From assembly GCA_002839445.1 (NCBI GenBank), contig PGYB01000010.1:186001-250000 (forward strand): DNA of 64,000 nt, in the 5' to 3' direction. This document shows, one piece after another, positions 8,528 through 17,595 of the stretch. A program made the translations under genes and the position numbers. The stretch is from Candidatus Riflebacteria bacterium HGW-Riflebacteria-1 (lineage in GTDB: Bacteria; Muiribacteriota; Ozemobacteria; Ozemobacterales; Ozemobacteraceae). The notes beneath the pieces are model-generated. The model was not told the origin of the DNA, searched no databases, and worked only from the letters and a program-made list of their open reading frames with translations. Each line of letters begins with the position of its first letter. Positions within the stretch are counted from its first letter, which is position 1.

Positions 8528-10096
8528 ATGGTTTCAAGCTACTTCAAACCGCTGAATGTTCTATGCGTAGTCTGCTATGTCGCCTTTATGGGACTGGCTC
8601 TCGACTCACGCATGGTTGACGCTCTGGTATTATACGTATCAGAAGAGAATGGCAAACCGGTTTATGTTTCTGGTTCAATCGAAACCGCCGCGCTGCCAGG
8701 CACTGCCAAACAAAAGAAACCTGTTATCGCTATTCAATACCGCACCGAAAGCGTTACTTCGGCGCATGACCTTGCGGCCAACAATGCAACAGTCGTTACC
8801 GGCAAAGAAAGCAAAGACCTGACGACTTCTGCTTCGCCCGCTGACACAACAGCCAGTGTCGCCATGAAACCAGCCGCGGCAGTGGCAGAGTTAAATGCAG
8901 CTGAAATCGCGGCAACAAAGCAGGAAATGGCTGTTCAAAAAGCCCCGACCAGCAAGACATCTGAAGAAAACTACAGAGCACCAGACTCGAATGAGGCCTC
9001 ACCTTCGGCACTCGCTTATATCAGGGCTGTCGAAAAGAACAAGTGGGAATACGCCTCACTGCTCGACCGTTACATCGTAAAGTACGACGCGCAGACCTAC
9101 ATCGTCCTTACCATCAGACCCTCTCTGCAAAAAACTCTCGAAGACGCTTTCAAGAAATTTTCAACCCGCATCGGCGCTGGCATCATTCAAGACCCGGCTA
9201 CCGGCGAGATACTCGCCATGACATCGAGTCATCGCAACCAGATTCTCAATATTCTTTCTGATGAATACAAAACCGAGAACTGGGCGTTGCGACCAACTTT
9301 CCCGATCGCTTCAATTTTCAAGATCATCACCGCATCAGCCGGCATCGACAGTGGCAAAACCACGGCAAAAAGCAGCTTTCTCGCGTGGGGTAAGACCTAC
9401 ATGACTGTCTGGAAAGCCTTTGCCTCATCGCACAATGGTGTTTACGGTCGTATAGCCCGCAAAGCCGGGCGCAGTATGGTCGTCAAGTATGCTGAAGCCT
9501 TTGGCTTCAACAAGCCTTTCTTTTTTGACCTGCCAGTTGACAAGTCGTTGGCGAGCCTGCCGGCCGACCCGATTAAAATGGGTCAGGCTGCCGCCGGCCT
9601 TGATCGCGACTTTCTCGCCAGCCCGATTCATGTAGCCCAGATCATTTCGACAGTGCTCAATCGTGGCAACACAATGAAGCCTTACCTCGTCGATTATGTT
9701 GTGCGCGGCAACCAGATTGTGTTCAGACGCAAGCCTTTCAAGATTGCCCAGCCAATCAAAGTTGACACAGCAAAAGATCTCTACAAGATGATGTATGCAA
9801 CAACCGCTGTGGGAACCGGCAAGCGTGGCTTTGGCGGTTACAGCAAATGTCCTAACCTTGCGAAAATCTGCGGCGGCAAAACCGGCACTCTCACCGGCGC
9901 TTCGCCAAACTATCTCTACACCTGGTTTGGCGGCTTTACCAAAGCAGCCGGGCGCGACCTCTGCATCGTAACCCTTGTTGGCCAGCAGAATCACTCCAGC
10001 ACTAAAGCAGCGTCGATTGCCGGGCAGATCTCTTACGAACTGTTCATGAAACGCCAGGAAGACAAGCAACCACGCCAGGTCGCCACAAAGAACTGA
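8528..10096 (+). CDS. Penicillin-binding protein transpeptidase domain protein
   Basis: A 522-residue protein with an N-terminal membrane anchor (about 8-28), an Ala/Thr-rich linker to about 160 and a C-terminal transpeptidase domain. All three active-site motifs are present: SIFK with nucleophile S262 and K265, SHN at 301-303, and KTG from K451. There is no glycosyltransferase domain and no class B dimerisation domain, so it is shorter than PBP2 or FtsI. It probably cross-links peptidoglycan in the periplasm. The LysM gene directly upstream is a likely partner. The long disordered linker is unusual. Confidence 0.9.
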   Translation: MVSSYFKPLNVLCVVCYVAFMGLALDSRMVDALVLYVSEENGKPVYVSGSIETAALPGTAKQKKPVIAIQYRTESVTSAHDLAANNATVVTGKESKDLTTSASPADTTASVAMKPAAAVAELNAAEIAATKQEMAVQKAPTSKTSEENYRAPDSNEASPSALAYIRAVEKNKWEYASLLDRYIVKYDAQTYIVLTIRPSLQKTLEDAFKKFSTRIGAGIIQDPATGEILAMTSSHRNQILNILSDEYKTENWALRPTFPIASIFKIITASAGIDSGKTTAKSSFLAWGKTYMTVWKAFASSHNGVYGRIARKAGRSMVVKYAEAFGFNKPFFFDLPVDKSLASLPADPIKMGQAAAGLDRDFLASPIHVAQIISTVLNRGNTMKPYLVDYVVRGNQIVFRRKPFKIAQPIKVDTAKDLYKMMYATTAVGTGKRGFGGYSKCPNLAKICGGKTGTLTGASPNYLYTWFGGFTKAAGRDLCIVTLVGQQNHSSTKAASIAGQISYELFMKRQEDKQPRQVATKN

Positions 10097-10112
10097 TTAC
10101 CCTTTTGCCCAT

Positions 10113-10144
10113 AAAAAAAACCGGCCGTCTGGCCGGTTTTTTTT
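10113..10144. terminator. Bidirectional intrinsic terminator
   Basis: Inverted repeat ACCGGCC-GTCT-GGCCGGT with eight A on the left and eight T on the right. It works in both directions between the convergent transpeptidase gene (plus) and the Clp-like gene (minus). Confidence 0.95.
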
Positions 10145-10165
10145 ATGACTGGTATTGCCTATTGC

Positions 10166-11608
10166 CTATTCTTCTTCTTCAAGGATGGGGGGATCGTCGA
10201 ATTTTGGCATTATTGGCGGTTCTTTAGAGGGTTCGGGTTCTTTTACCTCAAAAGTTCCGACGATATTGAATATTGCGCAATCTTCGTTATCCTCATTCTT
10301 GCCGCACACAGTAGAAATGTCATCGCCCTTGTTAAAAGAGCCCTTGAGAATCGCTTCGGCAAGGGGATTTTCGATATAGCGATGAATAGTGCGGCGCAGC
10401 GGGCGGGCGCCATACTTAAGATCGCAACCGCGGTCTACCAGGAACGTTTCCATTTCCTCAGTAAAGCCAAGGCGCATGCTCAAACCTGAGACTCTCTCAG
10501 TCACTTCTTTGAGAAGGATCTTGAGAATCTGGCGGTTATCATCTTTGTCAAGTGCCCTGAACACGATTACATCGTCAATACGATTAAGGAATTCGGGCGG
10601 AAACTTCTTTTCGAGGCTCTTGCGGGTAATCTTGACTTTCTTCTCGTGCGAGAGATCTTCAAGCTTTTCTTTTACCTTGGGAGTTGCGTCTTCGACCCTG
10701 AAGCCCGGCTTGCTCTCTTCGCTGGTAATGTCGGTTACCCCGACGTTAGTGGTCAAAATGATTACGCATTCTCTAAAGCTGACAGTTTCGCCCTTGCTGT
10801 CGGTGAGAATACCTTCGTCGAGAAGTTGCAGCAGCAGGTTGTGCACCTTTTCATGCGCCTTTTCGATTTCGTCAAACACAACAACGCCGTTTGGTTTATT
10901 CTTTACCGATTCGGTAAGATATCCACCTTCGTTGTGACCGATGTATCCTGGAGGAGCACCGATAAGTTTGGCGTATTCGTGACTCATCGCGAATTCAGAG
11001 CAGTCGATGCGAACAAGATCGTTCTCGCTGCCAGTCATGAATTCGCAAAGAGCCTTGGCCAGTTCGGTTTTACCGACCCCGGTCTGACCGACAAAAATAA
11101 AGCTGCCGACCGGTCTCTTCGGGTTCTTGAGACCAACACGGGCTTTTCTGATTGCCTGAGCAACGGCAGTAACTGCTTCATCCTGGCCGATAATGCGCTT
11201 GCGCAGATGGTTTTCAATTTCCATGTAGCGCTGCTGAGCGGTTTTTGCTTCTTCCGACTCGCTGCCCAACATGGTAATGGTGCCACCCTTGGCAGTCTGC
11301 TCATCAACCTGAATGGTTACTTCCTTTATGTCAAGCGACGGGTTGACCTTGACACAAAGGTTATAAAGTTCCTGCTCAATGATTTCACCGAGCAGTGGGT
11401 ATTCGTTGTTTCCAAACACCAGTGGAGCGATCTCATCGAGATAATTTACTACTGAAGCGTTTATGATAAGCCGCTTGTAAGACTTCTTGTCAGTTATCTT
11501 GATGTTTTTGAAAAGCTGCTGCTTCTGCTCCGGAGTGAATGATCTAATTGCAACAAAGCGGTCTAAAGATTCACAGAACTTCATCTTGATTCCGGGCGTG
11601 GAATCCAT
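10166..11608 (-). CDS. Clp-family AAA+ ATPase with a single D2-type module
   Basis: A 480-residue AAA+ protein matching the second ATPase module of ClpB/ClpA. It has Walker A GQTGVGKT (174-181), pore loop GAPPGYIG, Walker B VVVFDEIEKAH, sensor 1 ILTTNVG, arginine finger PPEFLNRID and sensor 2 YGARPLRR. The first D1 module, Clp N-domain repeats and M-domain are absent. The first 110 residues are a different helical domain I do not recognise, and the C-terminus is an acidic, proline-rich tail. No IGF/IGL loop for ClpP docking is obvious. The start at 11608 has a strong AGGAGGG site. It probably remodels proteins in the cytoplasm. Confidence 0.9.
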   Translation of the reverse strand: MDSTPGIKMKFCESLDRFVAIRSFTPEQKQQLFKNIKITDKKSYKRLIINASVVNYLDEIAPLVFGNNEYPLLGEIIEQELYNLCVKVNPSLDIKEVTIQVDEQTAKGGTITMLGSESEEAKTAQQRYMEIENHLRKRIIGQDEAVTAVAQAIRKARVGLKNPKRPVGSFIFVGQTGVGKTELAKALCEFMTGSENDLVRIDCSEFAMSHEYAKLIGAPPGYIGHNEGGYLTESVKNKPNGVVVFDEIEKAHEKVHNLLLQLLDEGILTDSKGETVSFRECVIILTTNVGVTDITSEESKPGFRVEDATPKVKEKLEDLSHEKKVKITRKSLEKKFPPEFLNRIDDVIVFRALDKDDNRQILKILLKEVTERVSGLSMRLGFTEEMETFLVDRGCDLKYGARPLRRTIHRYIENPLAEAILKGSFNKGDDISTVCGKNEDNEDCAIFNIVGTFEVKEPEPSKEPPIMPKFDDPPILEEEE

Positions 11609-11638
11609 GAGAACCCTCCTGAGGGTACGTTTTGGCCA

Positions 11639-11667
11639 TTGACAATAAGTGCACAATGGGGTATAGG
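11639..11667 (+). promoter_or_regulatory. Sigma-70 type promoter for the TPR/PilB-kinase operon
   Basis: TTGACA at 11639-11644 and TATAGG at 11662-11667, separated by 17 bases. It sits 41 bases upstream of the ATG at 11709. Confidence 0.7.
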
Positions 11668-11708
11668 GTATTGTATCACTAACCCTTGCACAAGGCAATA
11701 CCCGTAAA

Positions 11709-13127
11709 ATGATAATAAAATCGAAACAGGCTGAAGAACACTTTGACAGAGGAATAAATTATTTCAGAGCCGAGTTTTACTCATCTGCTCTGCAAGAATT
11801 CAATCAGGTCAAAAACATCGAGCCTGATTACCCTAACATTGATTTTATAATAGAAGCCGCGATAAAACGCAACCGCGAAGTTGCCGGGCAGCTTACCAGT
11901 TTCATACAGGATAACTTTGACGATGAAATACAAGAGCTTTCAGACGAACTGACCGTCGAAAACTCGACAATGCTCGGGCCAGAAGTAAAAGCACTGCTCA
12001 AACGCGGCAATTACAGTGAAGCTTTGCGCAAGCTCAAGCAGGCAGAGTCTGTAGTTCCAGACTCCCGACCACTTCTGCTGCTGCTTGGCAATACGCAGCG
12101 CCGACTTGGCTTGCTCGCAGAGGCCGAAAAGACTCTGCAGCACGCGGCCCACACCTTTCCCGAAGACAGCGAAGTTCTCAACAACCTCGGCAACGTTCTG
12201 CTCGACATGAGTCTTTACAAAGACGCCGAAGACATTTTTAGAACTGCACTAAGACTGTCTCCAGAGAACCCACGCCTGCTCAACAATCTGGGTGCCATGC
12301 GCATGCAGACAAACAATCTCGACGACGCCGAGAAACTGTTTCGCAAGGTAATCAAGCTGCAGCCAAAGTGGTCGACAGTGCAGAAAAACCTGCAGAACCT
12401 CAGAAGCCGCATAGAAGCCCTCGACAATGACATCGAGAATCATAGAACAGAGTATTTGAAGCACCCCGACTACCTTGACATCGGTCTGGCGCTTGGCAAA
12501 TCGCTGTTTTTCAGAGGGTATTTTTCAGAAGCGCGCACGACTTTTAAGAGTGTTCTAAAAAGAAACCCCGGCCTGGTAGCCGCGCATTTTTATATGGCAA
12601 CGATCTGCGAGTTAAGCGATGATACAGAAAAGGCAATCGAGCACTATCGTCAGATGGCTTTAAAAACTGGCAAAGAAGACACCGCGGAGTTCGTAAACTT
12701 TGAGTCTCTGATGAAGCAGGAATTCTTTGAAGAAGCGCTCAATGAACTGAAAAAAATCGCCATACTCGAGCTCGATATCGCTGCCAGTCGCATCAATCTT
12801 GGCATAAGATATTTTGAAGACTGCGAGTGGGATGACGCCCTGCGCCACTTTGAAGAGGCCAGTCAGATTAATGACACCTACCCTGACGCATTTTACTGGG
12901 CAGCACTGGCACACTTACAACTCAATGATCCGGCTAAGGCAAAGGCGCTGCTTGAGAAGGCCCTCGAACTGAATCCTGATTACGCCGACGCACACTTTCA
13001 ACTTGGCATGCTTTTGCGATCCAAGGCTAAAAAGAAAGCCCGTACACATTTTAGTAAAGCCTTATCGTTGAATGTGCGGCCATCTTTTGCTAGAATAGCT
13101 CAACAGCTTATAGACGAACAAAAGTAA
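11709..13127 (+). CDS. Tetratricopeptide repeat protein
   Basis: A 472-residue protein without signal peptide, made almost entirely of TPR units. A first pair lies near residues 1-45, a block at about 95-235 (LNNLGNVLLDMSLYKDAEDI), and further units run to the C-terminus (ALELNPDYADAHFQLGMLL). It is probably a cytoplasmic scaffold. The gene is 15 bases upstream of the PilB-kinase gene and shares its promoter, so a role in assembling or signalling to that machine is inferred. Many type IV pilus clusters contain TPR proteins such as PilF, but this one lacks the PilF lipobox. Confidence 0.9.
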   Translation: MIIKSKQAEEHFDRGINYFRAEFYSSALQEFNQVKNIEPDYPNIDFIIEAAIKRNREVAGQLTSFIQDNFDDEIQELSDELTVENSTMLGPEVKALLKRGNYSEALRKLKQAESVVPDSRPLLLLLGNTQRRLGLLAEAEKTLQHAAHTFPEDSEVLNNLGNVLLDMSLYKDAEDIFRTALRLSPENPRLLNNLGAMRMQTNNLDDAEKLFRKVIKLQPKWSTVQKNLQNLRSRIEALDNDIENHRTEYLKHPDYLDIGLALGKSLFFRGYFSEARTTFKSVLKRNPGLVAAHFYMATICELSDDTEKAIEHYRQMALKTGKEDTAEFVNFESLMKQEFFEEALNELKKIAILELDIAASRINLGIRYFEDCEWDDALRHFEEASQINDTYPDAFYWAALAHLQLNDPAKAKALLEKALELNPDYADAHFQLGMLLRSKAKKKARTHFSKALSLNVRPSFARIAQQLIDEQK

Positions 13128-13142
13128 CAATCAGGTAAAAAG

Positions 13143-16100
13143 ATGGACCAGGCGACCTTTAAGAAGAGTTTTCCGGCTTTTCCTGTCGACAATGAGTCGA
13201 TGGAAAAACTCTGTCGCCTGCTCATTAACGATGGGCTGATTAACCACGCGGTATGGGAAGCCCTTTCTACAGCTCACACCGACCCACAGTCATTTGTCGA
13301 AGCCCTGGCGGCGCTCGATGACATCAGCGAAGAACTGCTTGCCATCAAAGAAGCAGAGATTCTCAACGTGCCTTTTGTCAAGCTCGACGAGATTGATATT
13401 CCCCAGGATGCGTTCAAACTCATCGATATCAAGTTTATCAAAGAGCGGCGCATCATCCCGATAAGAATAAATGGCGCCGAGCTTGTCGTTGGCACAGTAG
13501 AGCCTGGCAACGCGAGTTTACTGATCGGAACCAATGCGACGCTGGCTTTGCGGCCGGCCAAGGTTCTTTGCGATGCACTCGACAACAAGATCGCCCAGAA
13601 AAGCGGCGATAAAAGCAGCAAGCAGGCAAAAGGCCCCAAAAAGAGACTTGGCGACATTCTGGTCGAATCCAAATACTGTACTGCCCAACAGCTTGAAGAC
13701 GCCATTCTCGGCGCCAAAAGGGACAAAGTACGTCTTGGCGCCTATCTGGTCAAGGCCGGCTTTCTTACCAACAAACAGTTGTCAATCGGCCTGTCAAAAC
13801 AGTTTAACATTCCATTTGTTGATCTCGATGAAAGTCTGGTTGACCCGGTTCTTGCCACACTGCTACCCAAGAAACTCTGCCATGAACAGATTCTGTGCCC
13901 GGTTAAGCGCGAAAACAACAAACTCGTTCTTGCTATGACCGACCCGACAGATATCATCACCATCGACCATATTGAAATGATGACAGGCATGCGCGTTTCA
14001 CCAGTAGTCAGCTCAGAACTTTCAATCATGGCCGCACTTGGCAACCTTTACGGTGAAAACATCGACTCACTGGCCGACAATATTGGCAGCGAGGGCGGCG
14101 GCGGCGGCGACGAAGATCTCGACATGGGCGAAAACGACGCTCCGATTATCAAGCTGGTCAACCTTGTTCTGACGCAAGCGGTTAATTTGAATGTCTCCGA
14201 TATTCATATCGAGATATATGAGCACGAACTGCGCATCAGATTTCGGCTCGACGGCGTGATGAAGTTGTTCATGACACCTGCCCGCGCCGCACACGCCGGC
14301 GTAGTAAGCCGCATCAAAGTTATGGCCAATCTCGACATCGCCGAAACAAGGCGCCCGCAGGATGGTCGCATCAAGCTCAACATGCAGAACCGCAAGATCG
14401 ACCTGCGCGTATCCTGCATTCCCTGCGTCTGGGGCGAAAAGATTGTCATGCGTATCTGTGACCAGGGCAATCTCAAGGTTGACCTGGGTGATCTCGGCTT
14501 TGAACCTTTTGTTCTCGAAAAATACATGGAAGGTGTCAGATGCTCGAATGGCATCGTTCTGGTCACCGGCCCGACCGGCTCAGGAAAGACCACAACGCTT
14601 TACTCATCAATTTTCTTGCTCAATAACCCATCAATAAACATAATGACTGCCGAAGACCCGGTTGAATACAACCTGATGGGTATCAACCAGGTCCAGTGCC
14701 ACCCCGATATCGGCCTCGATTTTTCGGCAGCACTGCGCTCATTTCTCCGCCAGGATCCCGACGTCATCATGCTCGGCGAAATTCGCGATTTCGAAACCGC
14801 TTCTATCGCAATAAAAGCCGCCATGACCGGGCATCTTGTCATATCAACCCTGCACACCAACGACGCGCCGGCAACTGTCGCCCGTCTTCTCAACATGGGC
14901 ATTGAACCATTCAGCTTGTCAACCTCACTACGCATTGTTCAGGCGCAGCGCCTGGTCAAGAAAATCTGCAAAACCTGCGCGGTCGAGTATAAAGCCGATA
15001 AAGACCTGCTGATGTCTCTCGGCATTGACCAGCGCATGCTCAAAAAATTGCATCTCGCCGAAAAACACACTCTTGACAACATTACATTCAAACGTGGAGC
15101 CGGCTGTCCTGACTGCGATAACACGGGCCTCAAAGGACGCCAGGGCATCTACGAAGTTCTCACCATGACACAGAAATTCAGAGAACTCATTGAGAACAGA
15201 GGGAACACCGAAGAAATGCGACGACAGGCTCTCTTAGACGGCATGTTGTCATTGCGCGAATCAGCCATTTACAAGGCAATAAACGGCGTCACCACCGTCG
15301 CAGAAGTTTTCCATACCACCATAGATTCTGGTGGCGACAGCGACGAAGAAGATAAAGACAAACCCAAAATGGCTGAAGAATCATCGCCGGTTATCAGCAT
15401 ACCAAAAACAGTGGGAGCCATTCAGGTCGCCGATGGCGGATCTATTGGCAATCTTACCCGCGAGATTCACGAATTTACCAGCATGCTCGCCAGGGTTTCG
15501 GGGGTCACCGACAACCCTGCCGCCGTAACCGCGACAATAAGCAAAGAATTGCTCAAGCACCATATCGCCGCGCCGCTTGAACAAATCAGAGCACAGGCCG
15601 GCAAAACCGAGCAGTCTGACAAGATTCTGCCGCTGATACAGGCTCAGGGCCAGAAAATGGATTTTAATGTCAAGAATCTCATCTCGCACCTGGCCGACAT
15701 CAAGCCAAAACTGGCTAAAATGCAGTTAAACCAGCTCGTTGAGAAAGAAATATTTGCCGGCCTGAAAAATCATGTCGTCACAGCCCGACTCCTTTCAGGA
15801 ATCAAAGAGATTGGCAAGAATCTGAAAGTTTCAAAGAGCCTGCCAGCAGACCTGCCGCAAGTTCAAATCGACCCTGAATCATTTGCCACTATTGCCGCGA
15901 ACATATTTATCAACGCGCTCATCGGACTCGGCAGCAAAGGCGGCGAAATCAAGGTCGTTACCAGACTTAAACCCAAGACAACCAACCGCGTTGAATTCAT
16001 AATTTTCGACAGCGGCAAAGGTATTCCGCTTGAGCAGCAAAGCCAGCTTTTCACACCATTCTCATCAACAGACAAAGGTTCCCTCGGCCTGGGACTGTCT

Positions 16101-16202
16101 GTCGCCCGCAAACTGGTAACGCTATGCAACGGCGATATCAGTATAAAAAGCACGCCCGACACAAGCACTCTGGTTACCGTCGAACTGCCGGCGGCCACCT
16201 GA
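13143..16202 (+). CDS. Type IV pilus/type II secretion assembly ATPase (PilB/GspE) fused to a histidine kinase core
   Basis: A single 1019-residue frame. Two MshEN/GspE N-domain-like modules (about 25-150 and 165-300) are followed by the assembly ATPase: Walker A GPTGSGKTTT from G476, Walker B ending GEIRD (E546), the STLHTNDAP histidine box and a zinc site CKTC/CPDC (609, 612, 655, 658). After a linker of about 40 residues comes a histidine kinase core at 762-1019: H-box-like KHHIAAPL (H806/H807), N-box N920/N924, G1 DSGKGI (D956), F-box LFTPF and G2 GLGLSVA. PilB and GspE normally end near 570 residues. I infer a pilus or secretion motor that senses or transmits a signal. It is co-transcribed with the TPR gene upstream. 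Confidence 0.93.
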   Translation: MDQATFKKSFPAFPVDNESMEKLCRLLINDGLINHAVWEALSTAHTDPQSFVEALAALDDISEELLAIKEAEILNVPFVKLDEIDIPQDAFKLIDIKFIKERRIIPIRINGAELVVGTVEPGNASLLIGTNATLALRPAKVLCDALDNKIAQKSGDKSSKQAKGPKKRLGDILVESKYCTAQQLEDAILGAKRDKVRLGAYLVKAGFLTNKQLSIGLSKQFNIPFVDLDESLVDPVLATLLPKKLCHEQILCPVKRENNKLVLAMTDPTDIITIDHIEMMTGMRVSPVVSSELSIMAALGNLYGENIDSLADNIGSEGGGGGDEDLDMGENDAPIIKLVNLVLTQAVNLNVSDIHIEIYEHELRIRFRLDGVMKLFMTPARAAHAGVVSRIKVMANLDIAETRRPQDGRIKLNMQNRKIDLRVSCIPCVWGEKIVMRICDQGNLKVDLGDLGFEPFVLEKYMEGVRCSNGIVLVTGPTGSGKTTTLYSSIFLLNNPSINIMTAEDPVEYNLMGINQVQCHPDIGLDFSAALRSFLRQDPDVIMLGEIRDFETASIAIKAAMTGHLVISTLHTNDAPATVARLLNMGIEPFSLSTSLRIVQAQRLVKKICKTCAVEYKADKDLLMSLGIDQRMLKKLHLAEKHTLDNITFKRGAGCPDCDNTGLKGRQGIYEVLTMTQKFRELIENRGNTEEMRRQALLDGMLSLRESAIYKAINGVTTVAEVFHTTIDSGGDSDEEDKDKPKMAEESSPVISIPKTVGAIQVADGGSIGNLTREIHEFTSMLARVSGVTDNPAAVTATISKELLKHHIAAPLEQIRAQAGKTEQSDKILPLIQAQGQKMDFNVKNLISHLADIKPKLAKMQLNQLVEKEIFAGLKNHVVTARLLSGIKEIGKNLKVSKSLPADLPQVQIDPESFATIAANIFINALIGLGSKGGEIKVVTRLKPKTTNRVEFIIFDSGKGIPLEQQSQLFTPFSSTDKGSLGLGLSVARKLVTLCNGDISIKSTPDTSTLVTVELPAAT

Positions 16203-16247
16203 TCTGTAGCAGCTGCAAACGCAGTCTGAACTTTTAGGAGGCATTCG

Positions 16248-16826
16248 ATGAAAAGAACACCCGCTTATCTTCTGGCAATAGCTATTGTTGTGCTTACCCC
16301 CATGATTACATGCGCCAACGAAGTCATTCTGGCAAATTTGTCTGACAAGTTCGGCCAGATCAGTCATCGCAATCTCGAAAGCTCGCATGAATTCGTTTTT
16401 TCGGGTGAGTTCACCGATATTGAGCATGCCCTCAACCTTGTAAATTCAAATGATCTCTTTGTTCAGTCTGTTTCAGTCAGCGCGAGAGATGACGGCAAAG
16501 CCGCGATAGTAATCAAGGCTAGCTCGGCCCGCAACCAGGCCAGCAAAAGATTTGCAACTTTCAGCAATATAATTAAACCTGGCATGATTTCCTGGAAAAA
16601 AGGCGAAGTACCAGAGAACATGGCGGTGGTAACCACTATCGAAACCGACTTTGCCAACTCAATCACCCTGCATGGCCTCACGCTTAAAAGCAGTCTGATC
16701 TTTTCGCACCTTTTTCCAATGATCGAACGCTCTGGTGAGCTAAGAGACCCGTTCTTTTCGCGCGGAACTTATTCTGACACTGGCTCGGGCAGAGTGATGG
16801 ATTTTACCGTGCTCTGCCAGTGGTAG
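16248..16826 (+). CDS. Secreted protein, unknown function
   Basis: A 192-residue protein with a clear signal peptide (LLAIAIVVLTPMITCANE, cleavage near residue 24). The rest is soluble, with alternating strands and helices (FVQSVSVSARDDGKAAIVIK), loosely reminiscent of a secretion-system PilO-like ferredoxin fold, but the similarity is too weak to name. AGGAGG stands before the ATG. It lies 45 bases after the PilB-kinase gene in the same direction and may belong to the same operon. Confidence 0.75.
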   Translation: MKRTPAYLLAIAIVVLTPMITCANEVILANLSDKFGQISHRNLESSHEFVFSGEFTDIEHALNLVNSNDLFVQSVSVSARDDGKAAIVIKASSARNQASKRFATFSNIIKPGMISWKKGEVPENMAVVTTIETDFANSITLHGLTLKSSLIFSHLFPMIERSGELRDPFFSRGTYSDTGSGRVMDFTVLCQW

Positions 16827-16836
16827 TTCGCTGTTT

Positions 16837-17574
16837 ATGAGTGAACCTGTACGTATACAAAAGCTGCTTGCCGGCTGGGGCGTGGCTTCGCGGCGCGCCA
16901 TCGAGAAAATGATCGAGGAAGGTCGCATTGAAATCGATGGAGAAATGCTTGTCGAGCAGGGCCGCTTCGTAGATCCAGACAACCCGCCAGTTATCAAGAT
17001 CAACGGCAAACAGATACGCAGACCAGAGCAGCGTGAGCACGCAATCTACATTTTTTACAAACCAATTGATGTCGTGACCACTCTAAACGATGAATGCGGG
17101 CGCAAAACCATTCGAGAATTTCTGCCGGCAGACCGACGCCTTTACCCGATTGGCCGACTTGACCGCGATTCGACAGGCCTGCTGCTTATCACTGACCATG
17201 GCGAACTGACTAACCGACTGCTGCATCCTTCTTATAAGGTCGAGAAGGAATACATCGTCAGCCTGTTCGATTCACCGCTGACAAGTGCTGAGTGCGCGCA
17301 ATTTCGCTCAGGTGTTGAGCTCGATGATGGCAAAACCGCGCCCTGCGAGCTTAGTCAGCTGAAAGAGTCACTTACCTATTCGGTAATCATCAGAGAGGGC
17401 AAGAAGCGCCAGATCAGGCGCATGTTCGCCAGTTTTGGGCGACAGGTTAAAAGCCTGCACCGCGTTCGCTTCGGCCCGATTGACCTGGGTAATCTTCGAC
17501 CGGGCGAAATCAGACCGCTCTCAGCTAAAGAAAGATCAGCCCTGCTCAATGCGGCAGGGCTGAACGATCAATAG
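16837..17574 (+). CDS. rRNA pseudouridine synthase, RsuA/RluB family
   Basis: A 245-residue enzyme of standard length. An N-terminal S4 RNA-binding domain (RIQKLLAGWGVASRRA, residues 6-21 and on to about 60) is followed by the synthase domain with the catalytic motif GRLDRDSTGLLL (catalytic Asp about residue 109) and the late KKRQIRRMF motif. It converts a specific uridine in rRNA to pseudouridine; RluB and RluE (23S) or RsuA (16S) cannot be told apart here. The gene starts 10 bases after the preceding stop. A 10-bp perfect stem-loop lies inside its last codons (17536-17563). Confidence 0.95.
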   Translation: MSEPVRIQKLLAGWGVASRRAIEKMIEEGRIEIDGEMLVEQGRFVDPDNPPVIKINGKQIRRPEQREHAIYIFYKPIDVVTTLNDECGRKTIREFLPADRRLYPIGRLDRDSTGLLLITDHGELTNRLLHPSYKVEKEYIVSLFDSPLTSAECAQFRSGVELDDGKTAPCELSQLKESLTYSVIIREGKKRQIRRMFASFGRQVKSLHRVRFGPIDLGNLRPGEIRPLSAKERSALLNAAGLNDQ

Positions 17575-17595
17575 TTTAAGTAATTTTCTTACTCT

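Noticed and set aside
10646..11455. A 269-codon plus-strand open frame
   Set aside because: It is antisense to the Clp-like ATPase, whose motifs are complete, and has no ribosome site or recognisable domain.
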